DNA from: Candidatus Poribacteria bacterium
GTDB taxonomy: Bacteria > Poribacteria > WGA-4E > PCPOR2b
NCBI GenBank assembly: GCA_028819845.1
Contig: JAPPKS010000012.1
Span: 186,001 to 250,000 of the forward strand
Direction: 5' to 3'
Length of the DNA: 64,000 bases
The notes under the pieces are model-generated. The model had not been told where the DNA came from. It saw only the letters and a list, made by a program, of their open reading frames with translations, and searched no databases. Below, piece by piece: positions 47,001 through 54,185 of the stretch. Within the stretch, counting starts at the first letter, position 1; each line of letters starts with the position of its first letter. Both the position numbers and the translations under genes were made by a program.

Positions 47001-47622
47001 GCATCTCCGAAGTTTTTCGGCGTCTTTTGACTTCGATTCCCGCGATCATAAGTCGCATCTCAGCCGCAATTTCCAAGATTATCCTACTCCCAACTCCCGA
47101 ACTACCCGGGGATGGCAGGGAAATTTAGCTTTTGAATACGCCGGAAAACACCTTCAAACAGACTTCGATTTCACCCTTTACCGCTTCAATCTAACTCGCT
47201 ACAATAAATTCTCAAAAAATCACTTTTTTGACTTCCGATTGGCAGGCGGCTTCTCGGATGCCCCGTTGCCGCGTCAGCGCCAATTCTATCTAGGCGGTCT
47301 TGGAACACTGCGCGGGTACGGCTTCAGGGAATTCAGCGGCGACAATATGCTGCTTTCGAATTTGGAATACCGCTACCGCCTGTCACAGAGTAATCTCCTT
47401 GCTATTGCGGCGATGGCGTTCCTCGACACCGGATACACCTGGCATTACCGCGAACGCATGATACTGAATCGTTTCAACACGTCGATCGGCATTGGCCTGT
47501 CTCTAGGCTGGTTGAATTTGCCCGATACCGTTCAGATGGACACGGTTCGGATTGAGATTGCACGCGCTATTCGTAAATCGCGGAACGTCAACTTCATTTT
47601 GCGCCTTTCACGGATGTACTAA
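44083..47622 (+). CDS. Multidomain outer-membrane protein: DUF4097-like + CBM9-like + POTRA + Omp85 barrel
   Basis: 1179 residues. A signal peptide covers about 1-28. Residues about 50-300 form repeating beta strands like DUF4097/adhesin domains (VRIHTSNGNVHVGGLRG). Residues about 333-556 resemble carbohydrate-binding module family 9 (PPRIDGNLFEKTWSN, MWDDRFLYIGVRAYD, ending HWRERMGILRL). Residues about 575-815 contain POTRA-like repeats (IEVHGNAEISTPEILQLLPY, IRFVGNRRIQTDVLLDEFEL). Residues about 820-1179 are a beta barrel of the BamA/TamA type with the loop-6 motif GGLGTLRGYGFREF. The Omp85 end implies outer-membrane insertion or translocation; fusion of sugar-binding-like modules in front is unusual. 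It follows the aldolase gene by about 155 bases. Confidence 0.82.
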   Translation: MRTLITFFLTGILSLSGIRYPNPFHAQSEVIVDNSNREHGEVSASQFPVNLHSASEQVISYDDVYGIGITLPFDGDVAISALEGNRIIIKLDKQAIGINEEIVQRFLDAVKLGISRVEDTVQITPQLPDGFETEANLTRINCRVEVPPDISVRIHTSNGNVHVGGLRGVLNIAANVGDIQFSETMGQYQVALTEGRIFGRIFLTKGKNSFETQSGSIDLTILDSVAAPMDFTAVNGGIRLRLPQNFPADVEINNEKRDRRTIFIEVPAEIDHSLTGDVLHGAINGGGPLIRLHASDQVAVLAGESSLPDRTEAGEDNLLSDGLLHDENDTATIPTAAVSKTEVPPRIDGNLFEKTWSNTLSLHDFYEADGIHPAREPTQVFLMWDDRFLYIGVRAYDAQMGEVHVSQRTKDSAVGTDDSIEILVDPNPQTPLYYHLIINPIGTVLDQIVRSNYSPDAQIPSVDAGEKPMGLTSSNGIVDLHWNANANIKTEIASTFWTAEIALPLSSLESAAADDWRLNVLRKIHRHDECSYWSPTYDVNTPWWPHWRERMGILRLVSSQSSAYTENYELEEKFEISGIEVHGNAEISTPEILQLLPYKRGDVVTASELSWLKAELEIHDWFLQAHLETTDAPSEGEEPPTDSSINLQPIVFQVVISIRVTEMPTRYVQLVSLHNNRFLHSNAIRALFGLKDGRTSIQELETKCNLIATYYRNSGYNLAWTDYRFVGGNLQIDIDEGHLDEIRFVGNRRIQTDVLLDEFELKQGEIYNEKRCQSLIDELDLKLNNNKSYVSAVKHWQLKQDEDKNVLEIEVEERSIVNWDLLPVADFNRVHGVILGGGGEVQTKDYGGGRVFGSLSYGLSSETLNFHLGAEKRWFDRHTVRAGGRIHNLTGTIHGMALSQSEELLASLVVGDAYMDYYLRRGYQAWLKGQLTPFASIMLRFDDERHEILFTSTNWSLFNGKTPKKSNLRINEGHLRSFSASFDFDSRDHKSHLSRNFQDYPTPNSRTTRGWQGNLAFEYAGKHLQTDFDFTLYRFNLTRYNKFSKNHFFDFRLAGGFSDAPLPRQRQFYLGGLGTLRGYGFREFSGDNMLLSNLEYRYRLSQSNLLAIAAMAFLDTGYTWHYRERMILNRFNTSIGIGLSLGWLNLPDTVQMDTVRIEIARAIRKSRNVNFILRLSRMY

Positions 47623-47811
47623 AGCTGGGCTATAGCAAACTGATTCCGCGATGATTGCTTCGCAGGTTATCTGTTGATTGCATTCACGCGCCCTGAGTAT
47701 TCGTTCGAAATCCATTAATGACTCATAATGAAACGATTTGCACAATACTTAGCCCAATTCTCCCCACAAACAACCCTTCCCTTAACAAAGTGACACTTCT
47801 CTTTTATCAAA

Positions 47812-47932
47812 TTGACACATTTGTGTCTTTTTAAGACACATTTGTTTACAGTCCCAGAACCTCGCATGCGGCAAGGATTTTCACGGTTGTAGTGTACCAT
47901 TATTGCGATCTTGGGTAAACAAATGTGTCTTA
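47812..47932 (+). promoter_or_regulatory. Cluster of three related palindromes, candidate upstream activator sites
   Basis: GACACATTTGTGTC at 47814-47827 is a dyad (GACACA-TT-TGTGTC). TAAGACACATTTGTTTAC at 47832-47849 and GTAAACAAATGTGTCTTA at 47915-47932 are perfect 18-base inverted copies of each other, and each contains one GACACA half-site plus a weaker one. They sit about 135-255 bases upstream of the -12 element of the sigma-54-like promoter at 48054, a usual distance for enhancer-binding activators. An alternative reading as decayed mobile-element ends is possible. Nothing else is recognised in 47623-48050. Confidence 0.5.
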
Positions 47933-48053
47933 TTCACCCCTACCACTCGAACACTTCTTCCCCCAAATGAAAACTTTTCGACATGTCAGTATTCCTTACT
48001 ACATGAGGATTTCCAAGACATAGCATGGCTAAATTTGGAAGTAAAGTATTGAC

Positions 48054-48070
48054 TTGGCACAGGATTTGCT
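48054..48070 (+). promoter_or_regulatory. Sigma-54 (RpoN) promoter, -24/-12 type
   Basis: TTGGCACAGGATTTGCT: GG at 48056-48057 and GC at 48068-48069 with exactly 10 bases between. It matches the consensus TGGCACG-N4-TTGC(A/T) at all positions but one. Transcription would start near 48081, about 80 bases before ATG 48162. The next sigma-54-activator gene lies 2.8 kb downstream in the same direction. Confidence 0.6.
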
Positions 48071-48126
48071 AGTTTAGGATTGTCGAAGAACTCAAAGGCG
48101 CCTATTTGAGGGATGACGGTTTTCCT

Positions 48127-48147
48127 GGCGACGGTTTTGCCGTCGCC
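48127..48147 (+). other. GC-rich hairpin in the leader of the sigma-54-driven transcript
   Basis: GGCGACGG, a five-base loop TTTTG, then CCGTCGCC: a perfect 8-bp stem 15 bases before the ATG at 48162. No T-run follows, so it is not a terminator; it may affect translation or stability. Confidence 0.45.
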
Positions 48148-48161
48148 CCTCTAATGCCTTA

Positions 48162-48488
48162 ATGTCTCGGCGCCTGAATTCCCTTCGCTATGATAGTCAA
48201 AATAATGAGCCAACAAAACAGAATCTGAACAAGGCAGCATTGGGCATTGCTGCTCATGCGCCGCACCTAACAATTTACACTCTGGGAAGAGGAGGGGCTA
48301 CATTGACAACCCATAATGAAAGCCATACAAGATTTATAACAGAGAATACTGACGAATTCAATGCGCTTGTCGATGCCATCTCAGACTTGCGAAAAGCTAT
48401 TGCTGCGTACCACCATGATTTCAAAAAGAGAAAAGTAGAACTATTGGTTGAGATTGTGCGTCTTCGGGACCTTAATGCCGGACCATAG
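48162..48488 (+). CDS. Small unknown protein
   Basis: 108 residues, mixed charge. A Ser/Asn/Lys-rich N-terminus is followed by a beta-like segment (HLTIYTLGRGGATLTTH) and a long C-terminal helix likely to form a coiled coil (EFNALVDAISDLRKAIAAYHHDFKKRKVELLVEIV). No signal peptide or membrane helix, and no family recognised. The ATG has no strong ribosome site. Support comes from its place 80 bases after the sigma-54 promoter and from the coherent helix. Confidence 0.5.
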   Translation: MSRRLNSLRYDSQNNEPTKQNLNKAALGIAAHAPHLTIYTLGRGGATLTTHNESHTRFITENTDEFNALVDAISDLRKAIAAYHHDFKKRKVELLVEIVRLRDLNAGP

Positions 48489-48662
48489 TGGAGAAGTCTG
48501 CTCGCGGATGCGTTCATCAATACCCCGGCTGCAACGCATTCTGATAAATCCAATACGCCGTACTCACGCCTTGTCTTCACAAATGTGAAAACTGAAAAGA
48601 CATATTTACGAGAGTTGAAGCTTTACGCCAATCACACATTGTAAGGGCCAAATGAACTAGCT

Positions 48663-48890
48663 ATGAAAGTATTTCGCGCACTCTTTTGGTGGCATGCCGC
48701 AATAATTTACCTTGTTGTCCTAATATTGACTGGATGCAGCCAGCACAAACCCACAGAATTTCGCCCCGCGGCGGATCACCATGAGGAGGCGATTGACCTC
48801 TTGAGCGATGAAGAATGGGAGTCTTTGATGAGTTTGCCTCCCTTACCATATGCCCCGCCGCCAGACCTTACGGATTGTGATACCAAATGA
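48663..48890 (+). CDS. Small lipoprotein
   Basis: 75 residues. The basic start MKVFRALFWWH, a hydrophobic core and the lipobox ILTGCS predict lipidation at the Cys near residue 25. The mature part is about 50 residues, acidic then proline-rich (SLPPLPYAPPPDL). No known family. It lies between the small unknown protein and the histidine kinase on the same strand, so an envelope sensor or accessory role for the kinase is conceivable. Confidence 0.65.
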   Translation: MKVFRALFWWHAAIIYLVVLILTGCSQHKPTEFRPAADHHEEAIDLLSDEEWESLMSLPPLPYAPPPDLTDCDTK

Positions 48891-49060
48891 ACAAGCGTCG
48901 ACCTAGCGGTATCCTTTCGGATGGCATCTAATTATTCCCGTTTGAGTAGCTCCAATGTTACTTATTGCGTTAAGTGCTGAGTTAAATCAACGAAAACACT
49001 TGCGGCGATGGAATCTACCGATACTAAACTGCCAGTCAAAATTTTTGCGGCGAACGAAAA

Positions 49061-49104
49061 TTGACAATTTGTGAAAAAATTGTGTTACACTGTAGCAAAT
49101 TGTC
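49061..49104 (+). promoter_or_regulatory. Promoter with flanking inverted repeat before the histidine kinase
   Basis: TTGACA at 49061-49066 is followed by TACACT at 49086-49091 (19-base spacer; GTTACA would give 17). GACAATTTG (49063-49071) and its exact reverse complement CAAATTGTC (49096-49104) bracket the -10 region, an arrangement typical of an operator. In the 329-base gap 48891-49219 this is the only signal seen. Confidence 0.5.
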
Positions 49105-49219
49105 GAGAAATTGAACAATCGGGTTCGCCCAACATAGTAAGCTAAAGCTATCGGCAACAACAAATCACGTGTGTGATATTCTCGACAGAATTCTAACCAC
49201 TTGCTTCTACAGGGGAGAA

Positions 49220-50857
49220 ATGAAGGACGAGAATAAGTCGCAGGCGGAACTAATTGACGAATTACAAGAGATGCGCGAGCGTGTCATACAACTAGAACGT
49301 GAACGAGTTCAATACAAACAGATGGCACAAGCCGATCCCTACTATAACACGCCGGAGATGTTTGCATCCGTAGACACACAATCGGAGAGGGTACTGCACT
49401 GCAACGAGTCGCTTATCATGGCGTTGGGTTACACCGAATCGGAAATTGTCGGTTCGTCAATATTCAAGATGTATCATGAAGACTGCTTAGAATACGCAAA
49501 GCGGGTGTTCGCGAATCTCATAAAAACCGGCGAAATCCGCGATACCGAACTGGTTTTGCGGAAAAAAGACGGCGACATAATTGATGTAAGCTTGAGCGCT
49601 TCTACGGTCTGTGATGAAAATGGGGACCCGCTTTACAGCCGTTGTTTCTGGGCGGACATAACGGAACACAAAGAGACAGAAAGAAAACTTCGCAGGAGTG
49701 ACCTAAGCTTCCGTCAACTTGCGGAGAGTATTCGCGAGGTGTTCTGGCTGATGTCGCTGGATGGTGACGAGATATTCTACCTGAGTCCCGGGTATGAAGA
49801 CATATGGGGCAGGCCTAGTGAAGACCTCATCGCTCATCCGATGTCGTGGGTAGAGCACATTCACCCGGAGGACCGAGAGCGCGTAGTAAGCAAATTTCAA
49901 CGACGGACACAGGGGCAGTTTACAGAACCCGGCACTGAATTTCGGATTAACCGACCTGATGGATCCGTCCGCTGGATTCTTGGGCGGTCGTTTCCTGTCG
50001 AAGATGAGAACGGTAAGGTTTACCGCATGGCGGGTTTTGCACTGGACATTACGGAACGCAAACACGCCGAAGAATTGTCCGCGATGCAGCAGCAGCAGCT
50101 AATTCAAGCGGATAGAATGACCTCAATAGGGATTTTAACCGCCGGCGTAGCACACGAGATTAACAATCCGAACAATTTTATCATACTCAACGGGGAAATA
50201 CTTGAGAAGGCGTGGAACGACGTTTTACCAATTTTAGAGACGTATTGCGAGGAACACGGGGATTTCACTTGTGCGGGCATGCCGTATGCTCAAGCACGCG
50301 GGAGCATCAAAAATCTTACGGCGGGGATAATTATTGGGGCGACTCGAATTCAGAAAATAGTGAACGCCCTTGGCGATTTTGTGCAACAAGATGAGGAGAA
50401 TTTGAGTCAACTGGTGGACTGCAATGCTGTTGTTGGCTCTGCTATCGTCATTGCGGAAAACCTGATAAAGATATCGACGAACAATTTCTCGACAGACTTG
50501 CAGCCAAATCTACCGAAAATTTCGGGTAGCCGACAACAACTTGAACAGGTCTTAATTAACTTAATCTCCAATTCTTGCCAAGCGCTTTCTAATCCTAACA
50601 AGAGCGTAGTAGTTTCAACTCGGAACAGTGCCGATCAAGTAATGATTGAAGTTCGTGACGAAGGAGAAGGGATTCCGTCTGAAGATTTGCAACAGGTCAT
50701 GGGAGCCTTTTTCACCACAAAGCGTGAAACCGGCGGCACAGGTCTAGGGCTATCCGTCTCTTATAATATTATCCAGAATCACGGCGGGGATATTACCTTC
50801 AACTCCGAAATCGGAAAGGGGACGGTAGCAACCGTAACGCTGCCAGCGGTCAATTGA
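49220..50857 (+). CDS. PAS-domain sensor histidine kinase (cytoplasmic)
   Basis: About 545 residues from ATG 49220, preceded by AGGGGAG; an in-frame upstream start at 49169 lacks a site. A coiled coil at residues 8-35 is followed by two PAS/PAC domains (about 45-150 and 160-290; PAC ends SRCFWADITEHKETERKL and MAGFALDITERKHAEEL). The phosphoacceptor His309 is in TAGVAHEINNPNNF. The ATPase domain has NLISNSCQAL, DEGEGIP and TGTGLGLSVSYNIIQNHGG-like boxes. No membrane helix, so it senses an internal signal. It lies 33 bases before its likely partner regulator. Confidence 0.9.
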   Translation: MKDENKSQAELIDELQEMRERVIQLERERVQYKQMAQADPYYNTPEMFASVDTQSERVLHCNESLIMALGYTESEIVGSSIFKMYHEDCLEYAKRVFANLIKTGEIRDTELVLRKKDGDIIDVSLSASTVCDENGDPLYSRCFWADITEHKETERKLRRSDLSFRQLAESIREVFWLMSLDGDEIFYLSPGYEDIWGRPSEDLIAHPMSWVEHIHPEDRERVVSKFQRRTQGQFTEPGTEFRINRPDGSVRWILGRSFPVEDENGKVYRMAGFALDITERKHAEELSAMQQQQLIQADRMTSIGILTAGVAHEINNPNNFIILNGEILEKAWNDVLPILETYCEEHGDFTCAGMPYAQARGSIKNLTAGIIIGATRIQKIVNALGDFVQQDEENLSQLVDCNAVVGSAIVIAENLIKISTNNFSTDLQPNLPKISGSRQQLEQVLINLISNSCQALSNPNKSVVVSTRNSADQVMIEVRDEGEGIPSEDLQQVMGAFFTTKRETGGTGLGLSVSYNIIQNHGGDITFNSEIGKGTVATVTLPAVN

Positions 50858-50890
50858 TACTCGCCGCGTCTTCGATATGGAGGAAAATCC

Positions 50891-52324
50891 ATGGATACAA
50901 CGTACTACCCTAACCGTCCGATACTGCTCGTAGACGATGAAGAGCAATTTTTGTTCAGCGCAAGTTTTGCGTTGATGTCAGAGGGAATAAATCATGTCCG
51001 CAAGTGTCACGATAGCCGTGAAGTCATGTCGATACTGTCGAAAGAGGATTTCTCGGTTGTGGTACTGGATATGTTGATGCCAGGTCTTTCGGGTCGAGAC
51101 CTTCTACCGCTGATATTGGGTGAATTCCCTGAACTCCCCGTAACGGTTGTCACCGCTGAAAACAAAGTCGAAATTGCGGTAGAGTGCATGAGAACTGGCG
51201 CGTACGACTTCCTCTTAAAACCGGTGAGCAGGACCCGACTCGTTGCAACAGTCCTGCGCGGCATTGAAATTAGCGAACTGCGGCGCGAAAATCTGCGACT
51301 CAAAGACCGCCTGCTTTCGCACACGTTAGAACAGCCTGAAGCGTTCTCCGGCATTATTACGCAAGACCGATCGATGTATTCCATATTCCAGTACGTCGAG
51401 GCAATCGCCCGAACCAACCTACCAGTATTAATTACAGGGGAAACCGGTGTTGGAAAAGAACTGATTGCAGCAGCAATCCACAAGGTGAGCGGGCGGGAAG
51501 GGGCATTTGTTCCAGTCAATGTGGCGGAGCTTAATGATCATCTATTTGCGGACACGCTCTTTGGTCACCGGAAAGGGGCATATACCGGCGCAGATTCATC
51601 CCGTAAGGGGTTGATTGAGCGAGCGTCAAATGGCACGCTATTCCTTGACGAAATCGGCGACCTACGCATGGAGTCTCAAGTCAAGCTGCTTCGCCTCCTT
51701 CAAGAAGGGAAATACTACCAGCTTGGCGCAGATATTCCGAAGGCTAGTAACGCTAGAACAGTAGTCTCGACCAATCGAGACATTCAATTTCTGAGAAATA
51801 CAGAATCTTTTCGCAAAGACCTCTATTTCCGTCTGCAGACCCATCATATTCACCTTCCGCCGCTTCGTGAACGCGCAGGTGATATACCACTATTGGCTTC
51901 CCATTTCATTGATGAAGTTGCCGAGTCACTGGGTAAATCTATTCCAGCTGCGCCGCCTGAACTATTTTCCTTACTCGTAAAACACCGTTTCCCGGGAAAC
52001 ATCAGGGAACTTCAAGGTATGGTTTTGGATGCCGTCAGCCGACACAAAGGCGGAAGCCTTTCTATTCAGTCGTTCCAAGAAAAAATTAACTACAAATCTT
52101 CAGATTCTAGCGGCAACGGGGAATCAGCCGAAAATGTATTTGCAGACGGGTTGTCTACGCTGCCTCAATTGCCATCCTTGAAAGCTACCGAACAGCTTAT
52201 GATTGATGAAGCCCTGAAGCGCGCCAATGGAAATCAGACCGTTGCCGCAAAAATATTGGGTATGTCAAGACAAGCGCTGCACAACCGTCTAGCCCGCGCT
52301 CGGTCTTCAGCCAACGACGTGTGA
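50891..52324 (+). CDS. NtrC-type sigma-54-dependent response regulator
   Basis: 477 residues. The receiver domain (about 10-125) has the phosphorylation site D60 in VVVLDMLMPG and the conserved Lys in FLLKPVS. The AAA+ domain has Walker A GETGVGKE near 185, the sigma-54 contact loop GAYTGA (usual GAFTGA, Phe to Tyr) and Walker B TLFLDEIGDL. The C-terminal Fis-type HTH is QTVAAKILGMSRQALHNRL. All parts needed to activate RpoN promoters are present. The candidate target is the -24/-12 promoter at 48054. Confidence 0.92.
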   Translation: MDTTYYPNRPILLVDDEEQFLFSASFALMSEGINHVRKCHDSREVMSILSKEDFSVVVLDMLMPGLSGRDLLPLILGEFPELPVTVVTAENKVEIAVECMRTGAYDFLLKPVSRTRLVATVLRGIEISELRRENLRLKDRLLSHTLEQPEAFSGIITQDRSMYSIFQYVEAIARTNLPVLITGETGVGKELIAAAIHKVSGREGAFVPVNVAELNDHLFADTLFGHRKGAYTGADSSRKGLIERASNGTLFLDEIGDLRMESQVKLLRLLQEGKYYQLGADIPKASNARTVVSTNRDIQFLRNTESFRKDLYFRLQTHHIHLPPLRERAGDIPLLASHFIDEVAESLGKSIPAAPPELFSLLVKHRFPGNIRELQGMVLDAVSRHKGGSLSIQSFQEKINYKSSDSSGNGESAENVFADGLSTLPQLPSLKATEQLMIDEALKRANGNQTVAAKILGMSRQALHNRLARARSSANDV

Positions 52325-52713
52325 AACCTCGTTTGATTGCACCGAACGCTAATTCCAAACCTGTAACAACCCGCCTTTCTACACCTTCCCTCATACCGGT
52401 GCGGGATGCATCGGAATCCTCATCATTTGATCCTAGCCATGGCATCCAGTAACTTCATATCCTAATGGGAAATGCCATTTTGCTGCGCCGCTATGAATCA
52501 GCACGAGAGATTCCATTGCCGGATGCACCTACGGAATGTGACGCTTAAAACTCGCAACAGTATAACACAATTCACGTCCGGCCAACCGTGCACGAACAGC
52601 AAAATAAACCTCCCGATTGACGCCAATGCGTAAAACCTGACTTCGGGACCGGTCTTCTTTTTGCTTGATCTTCGTATGTGCATGCCATATAATTTGAACC
52701 ACGCTCCTTTTTT

Positions 52714-52745
52714 GAAACCGAGTTTTTTCTTCAAAACTCGGTTTC
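52714..52745 (+). terminator. Perfect 13-bp hairpin, likely terminator or palindromic repeat
   Basis: GAAACCGAGTTTT and AAAACTCGGTTTC flank a six-base loop. T-rich sequence lies on both sides (CCTTTTTT before, TTCATTTTT after), so it could end transcription in either direction, or belong to a dispersed palindrome family. It is the only structure I note in the 483-base gap 52325-52807. Confidence 0.5.
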
Positions 52746-52807
52746 TTCAATTCATTTTTGCTACACACGACGAATAGATTGGCTGCGGCATAAATTAGGA
52801 GGTAAAT

Positions 52808-53602
52808 GTGGGATTACTATCAGACAAAGTTGCTGTTGTGACGGGCGCCGGACGGGGCGTTGGCAGAGCGGTTGCTTTCGAGCTGGCCGAAGCCGGTGCG
52901 GCGGTTGCGCTGGCTGCCCGTACGGTCAGTGAGATCGAGAGTGCCGCAGAAACAATCCGAGCGGGCGGGCACCGTTCAATTACGGTCCCCACCGACGTAA
53001 CGCGCCAATCAGAGGTCGATACGCTATTCGCCCGTACCCGCGAAGAACTGGGAGAAGTCGATATTCTCGTGAACAACGCTGCGATAATTGGTCCCACGGG
53101 CAAACTTTGGGAAACGAATCTGTCGGATTGGCACGACATTTTTGACATCAACCTATTCAGCATGGTGCGTTGCGCATCAGCAGCCCTTCCCTCCATGGTT
53201 GAACGCGGCTGCGGCAAGATTATCAACGTCGGATCGACAGCAGGATGGACGGATTCGTGGGTACCCGGAAATGCGGAACAGGCGGCGTATGCGGCGACTA
53301 AAGCGGCAATCATGCGTTTCAGCGCGTGTCTAGCGCAACAAGTCAAAGGTGACGGCGTGAACGTAAATTGCGTCGGCGTGAGCGCTCACACTCGCATGAG
53401 CGACGAGGCCCGCCTGGCGTTAGCGCGGGTGCGCGGCACTCCCCCGCCGCCAACGATGGATGACCTCCCAATCAGTCAGCAGGTGCTGCCAGAGACTAAC
53501 GCACCGTTATTTGTGTTTTTGGCTTCGTCTATGTCGGACTACATCACCGGCCAGTATCTTGAGGCAAATCAGATGCCCCGCCGCAGGTCTGAGCATCGTT
53601 AA
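52808..53602 (+). CDS. Short-chain dehydrogenase/reductase (SDR)
   Basis: 264 residues from a GTG start with TTAGGAGGTAAAT directly upstream. TGAGRGVG (12-19) is the cofactor loop, NNAAI the central motif, NVGSTAGW carries the catalytic serine and AAYAATKAAI the catalytic Tyr and Lys. Classical SDR architecture with an unusual C-terminus rich in Pro and Arg (RGTPPPPTMDDLP, MPRRRSEHR). The substrate is unknown. The 583-base region after it is filled with repeats rather than genes. Confidence 0.9.
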   Translation: MGLLSDKVAVVTGAGRGVGRAVAFELAEAGAAVALAARTVSEIESAAETIRAGGHRSITVPTDVTRQSEVDTLFARTREELGEVDILVNNAAIIGPTGKLWETNLSDWHDIFDINLFSMVRCASAALPSMVERGCGKIINVGSTAGWTDSWVPGNAEQAAYAATKAAIMRFSACLAQQVKGDGVNVNCVGVSAHTRMSDEARLALARVRGTPPPPTMDDLPISQQVLPETNAPLFVFLASSMSDYITGQYLEANQMPRRRSEHR

Positions 53603-53609
53603 AAAAAGC

Positions 53610-53630
53610 CGGTAGGGCGGGTTCCTACCG
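53610..53630 (-). terminator. Hairpin after the SDR gene
   Basis: CGGTAGG and CCTACCG around a seven-base loop, with seven A residues immediately before it; read on the minus strand this is a stem followed by TTTTTTT. On the plus strand the downstream run is short (GCGCGTTTT). Confidence 0.4.
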
Positions 53631-53788
53631 CGCGCGTTTTCATCCAAACGTTTATAGCCATTTACGATTAAATTTACACACACTCAGATACTCCCCCGAT
53701 AAGGCTACTATTACCCACAAGTCCGCAAAGTCGGATAGGGTAGGGGTTTCCTCCACTCATTCTTTACGTAACCATGCTGTGAAGCACT

Positions 53789-53841
53789 TGTGGGAAGGGC
53801 TTCCTAGCCCTGATTATCGGGACAGGGATGTCCCTCCCACA
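53789..53841 (+). repeat. Palindromic repeat with TGTGGGA ends
   Basis: TGTGGGAAGGG at the left and CCCTCCCACA at the right pair with one bulge. Inside, CCCTG and CAGGG also pair. This makes a long nested hairpin of the REP/MITE kind in a gene-free stretch. Confidence 0.5.
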
Positions 53842-53894
53842 GCGGAGATGCCTTGTCGATTCATTACAATTATCATTCCCATCCTTACCAAGGA

Positions 53895-54057
53895 GGATCA
53901 ACTGACCGAATAGGGAAGGCGATAGTTTTTGTAAAGGTTAAACCGGCAGTCTTACAGACCCCTCTAACTCCCCCTTGGCAAGGGGGAGAATTTTTCTGTT
54001 TTTTTCCCTTTCTTACTAAGGCGGATCAACTGAGCGAATAGCGAAGGCGATAGTTTT
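53895..54057 (+). repeat. Two copies of the GGATCAAC 35-bp dispersed repeat
   Basis: 53895-53930 reads GGATCAACTGACCGAATAGG and ends GAAGGCGATAGTTTT; 54023-54057 reads GGATCAACTGAGCGAATAGC and ends GAAGGCGATAGTTTT. Both are preceded by a CCTT-ACNAAGG segment. Six further copies lie between 56.9 and 58.3 kb. Confidence 0.65.
53968..53998 (+). terminator. Strong 9-bp C/G hairpin followed by T-rich tract
   Basis: CTCCCCCTT, loop GGC, AAGGGGGAG, then AATTTTTCTGTTTTTTT. It sits between the two repeat copies. It is a good intrinsic terminator in form, although palindromes of this kind are also mobile repeats. Confidence 0.45.
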
Positions 54058-54185
54058 GGGAGGTTAACACCCGTTTTTGATTGGATTAATATGTGTAATT
54101 TTTGGTTGCAGTGACTATTAATACTAATGGAATCGACTAAAATCCAACCACAAGGCACAGCGCTCACTGCGTCTATAGAGGGGAC

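Noticed and set aside
47715-47900. 61-codon minus-strand frame with several Cys residues
   Set aside because: It lies across the palindrome cluster, has no ribosome site and no domain character; regulatory DNA is the better explanation.
47832-47932. Transposon end with repeated transposase sites
   Set aside because: The inverted 18-mers enclose only 65 bp and no transposase is near; their position before an RpoN promoter fits activator sites better, although the mobile-element reading is not fully excluded.
48275-48580. 101-codon minus-strand frame opposite the small unknown gene
   Set aside because: Antisense to a frame with a coherent coiled-coil helix and placed after a sigma-54 promoter; no start signals of its own.
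51007-51519. 170-codon antisense frame within the response regulator
   Set aside because: A shadow of the receiver and AAA+ domain; no independent signals.
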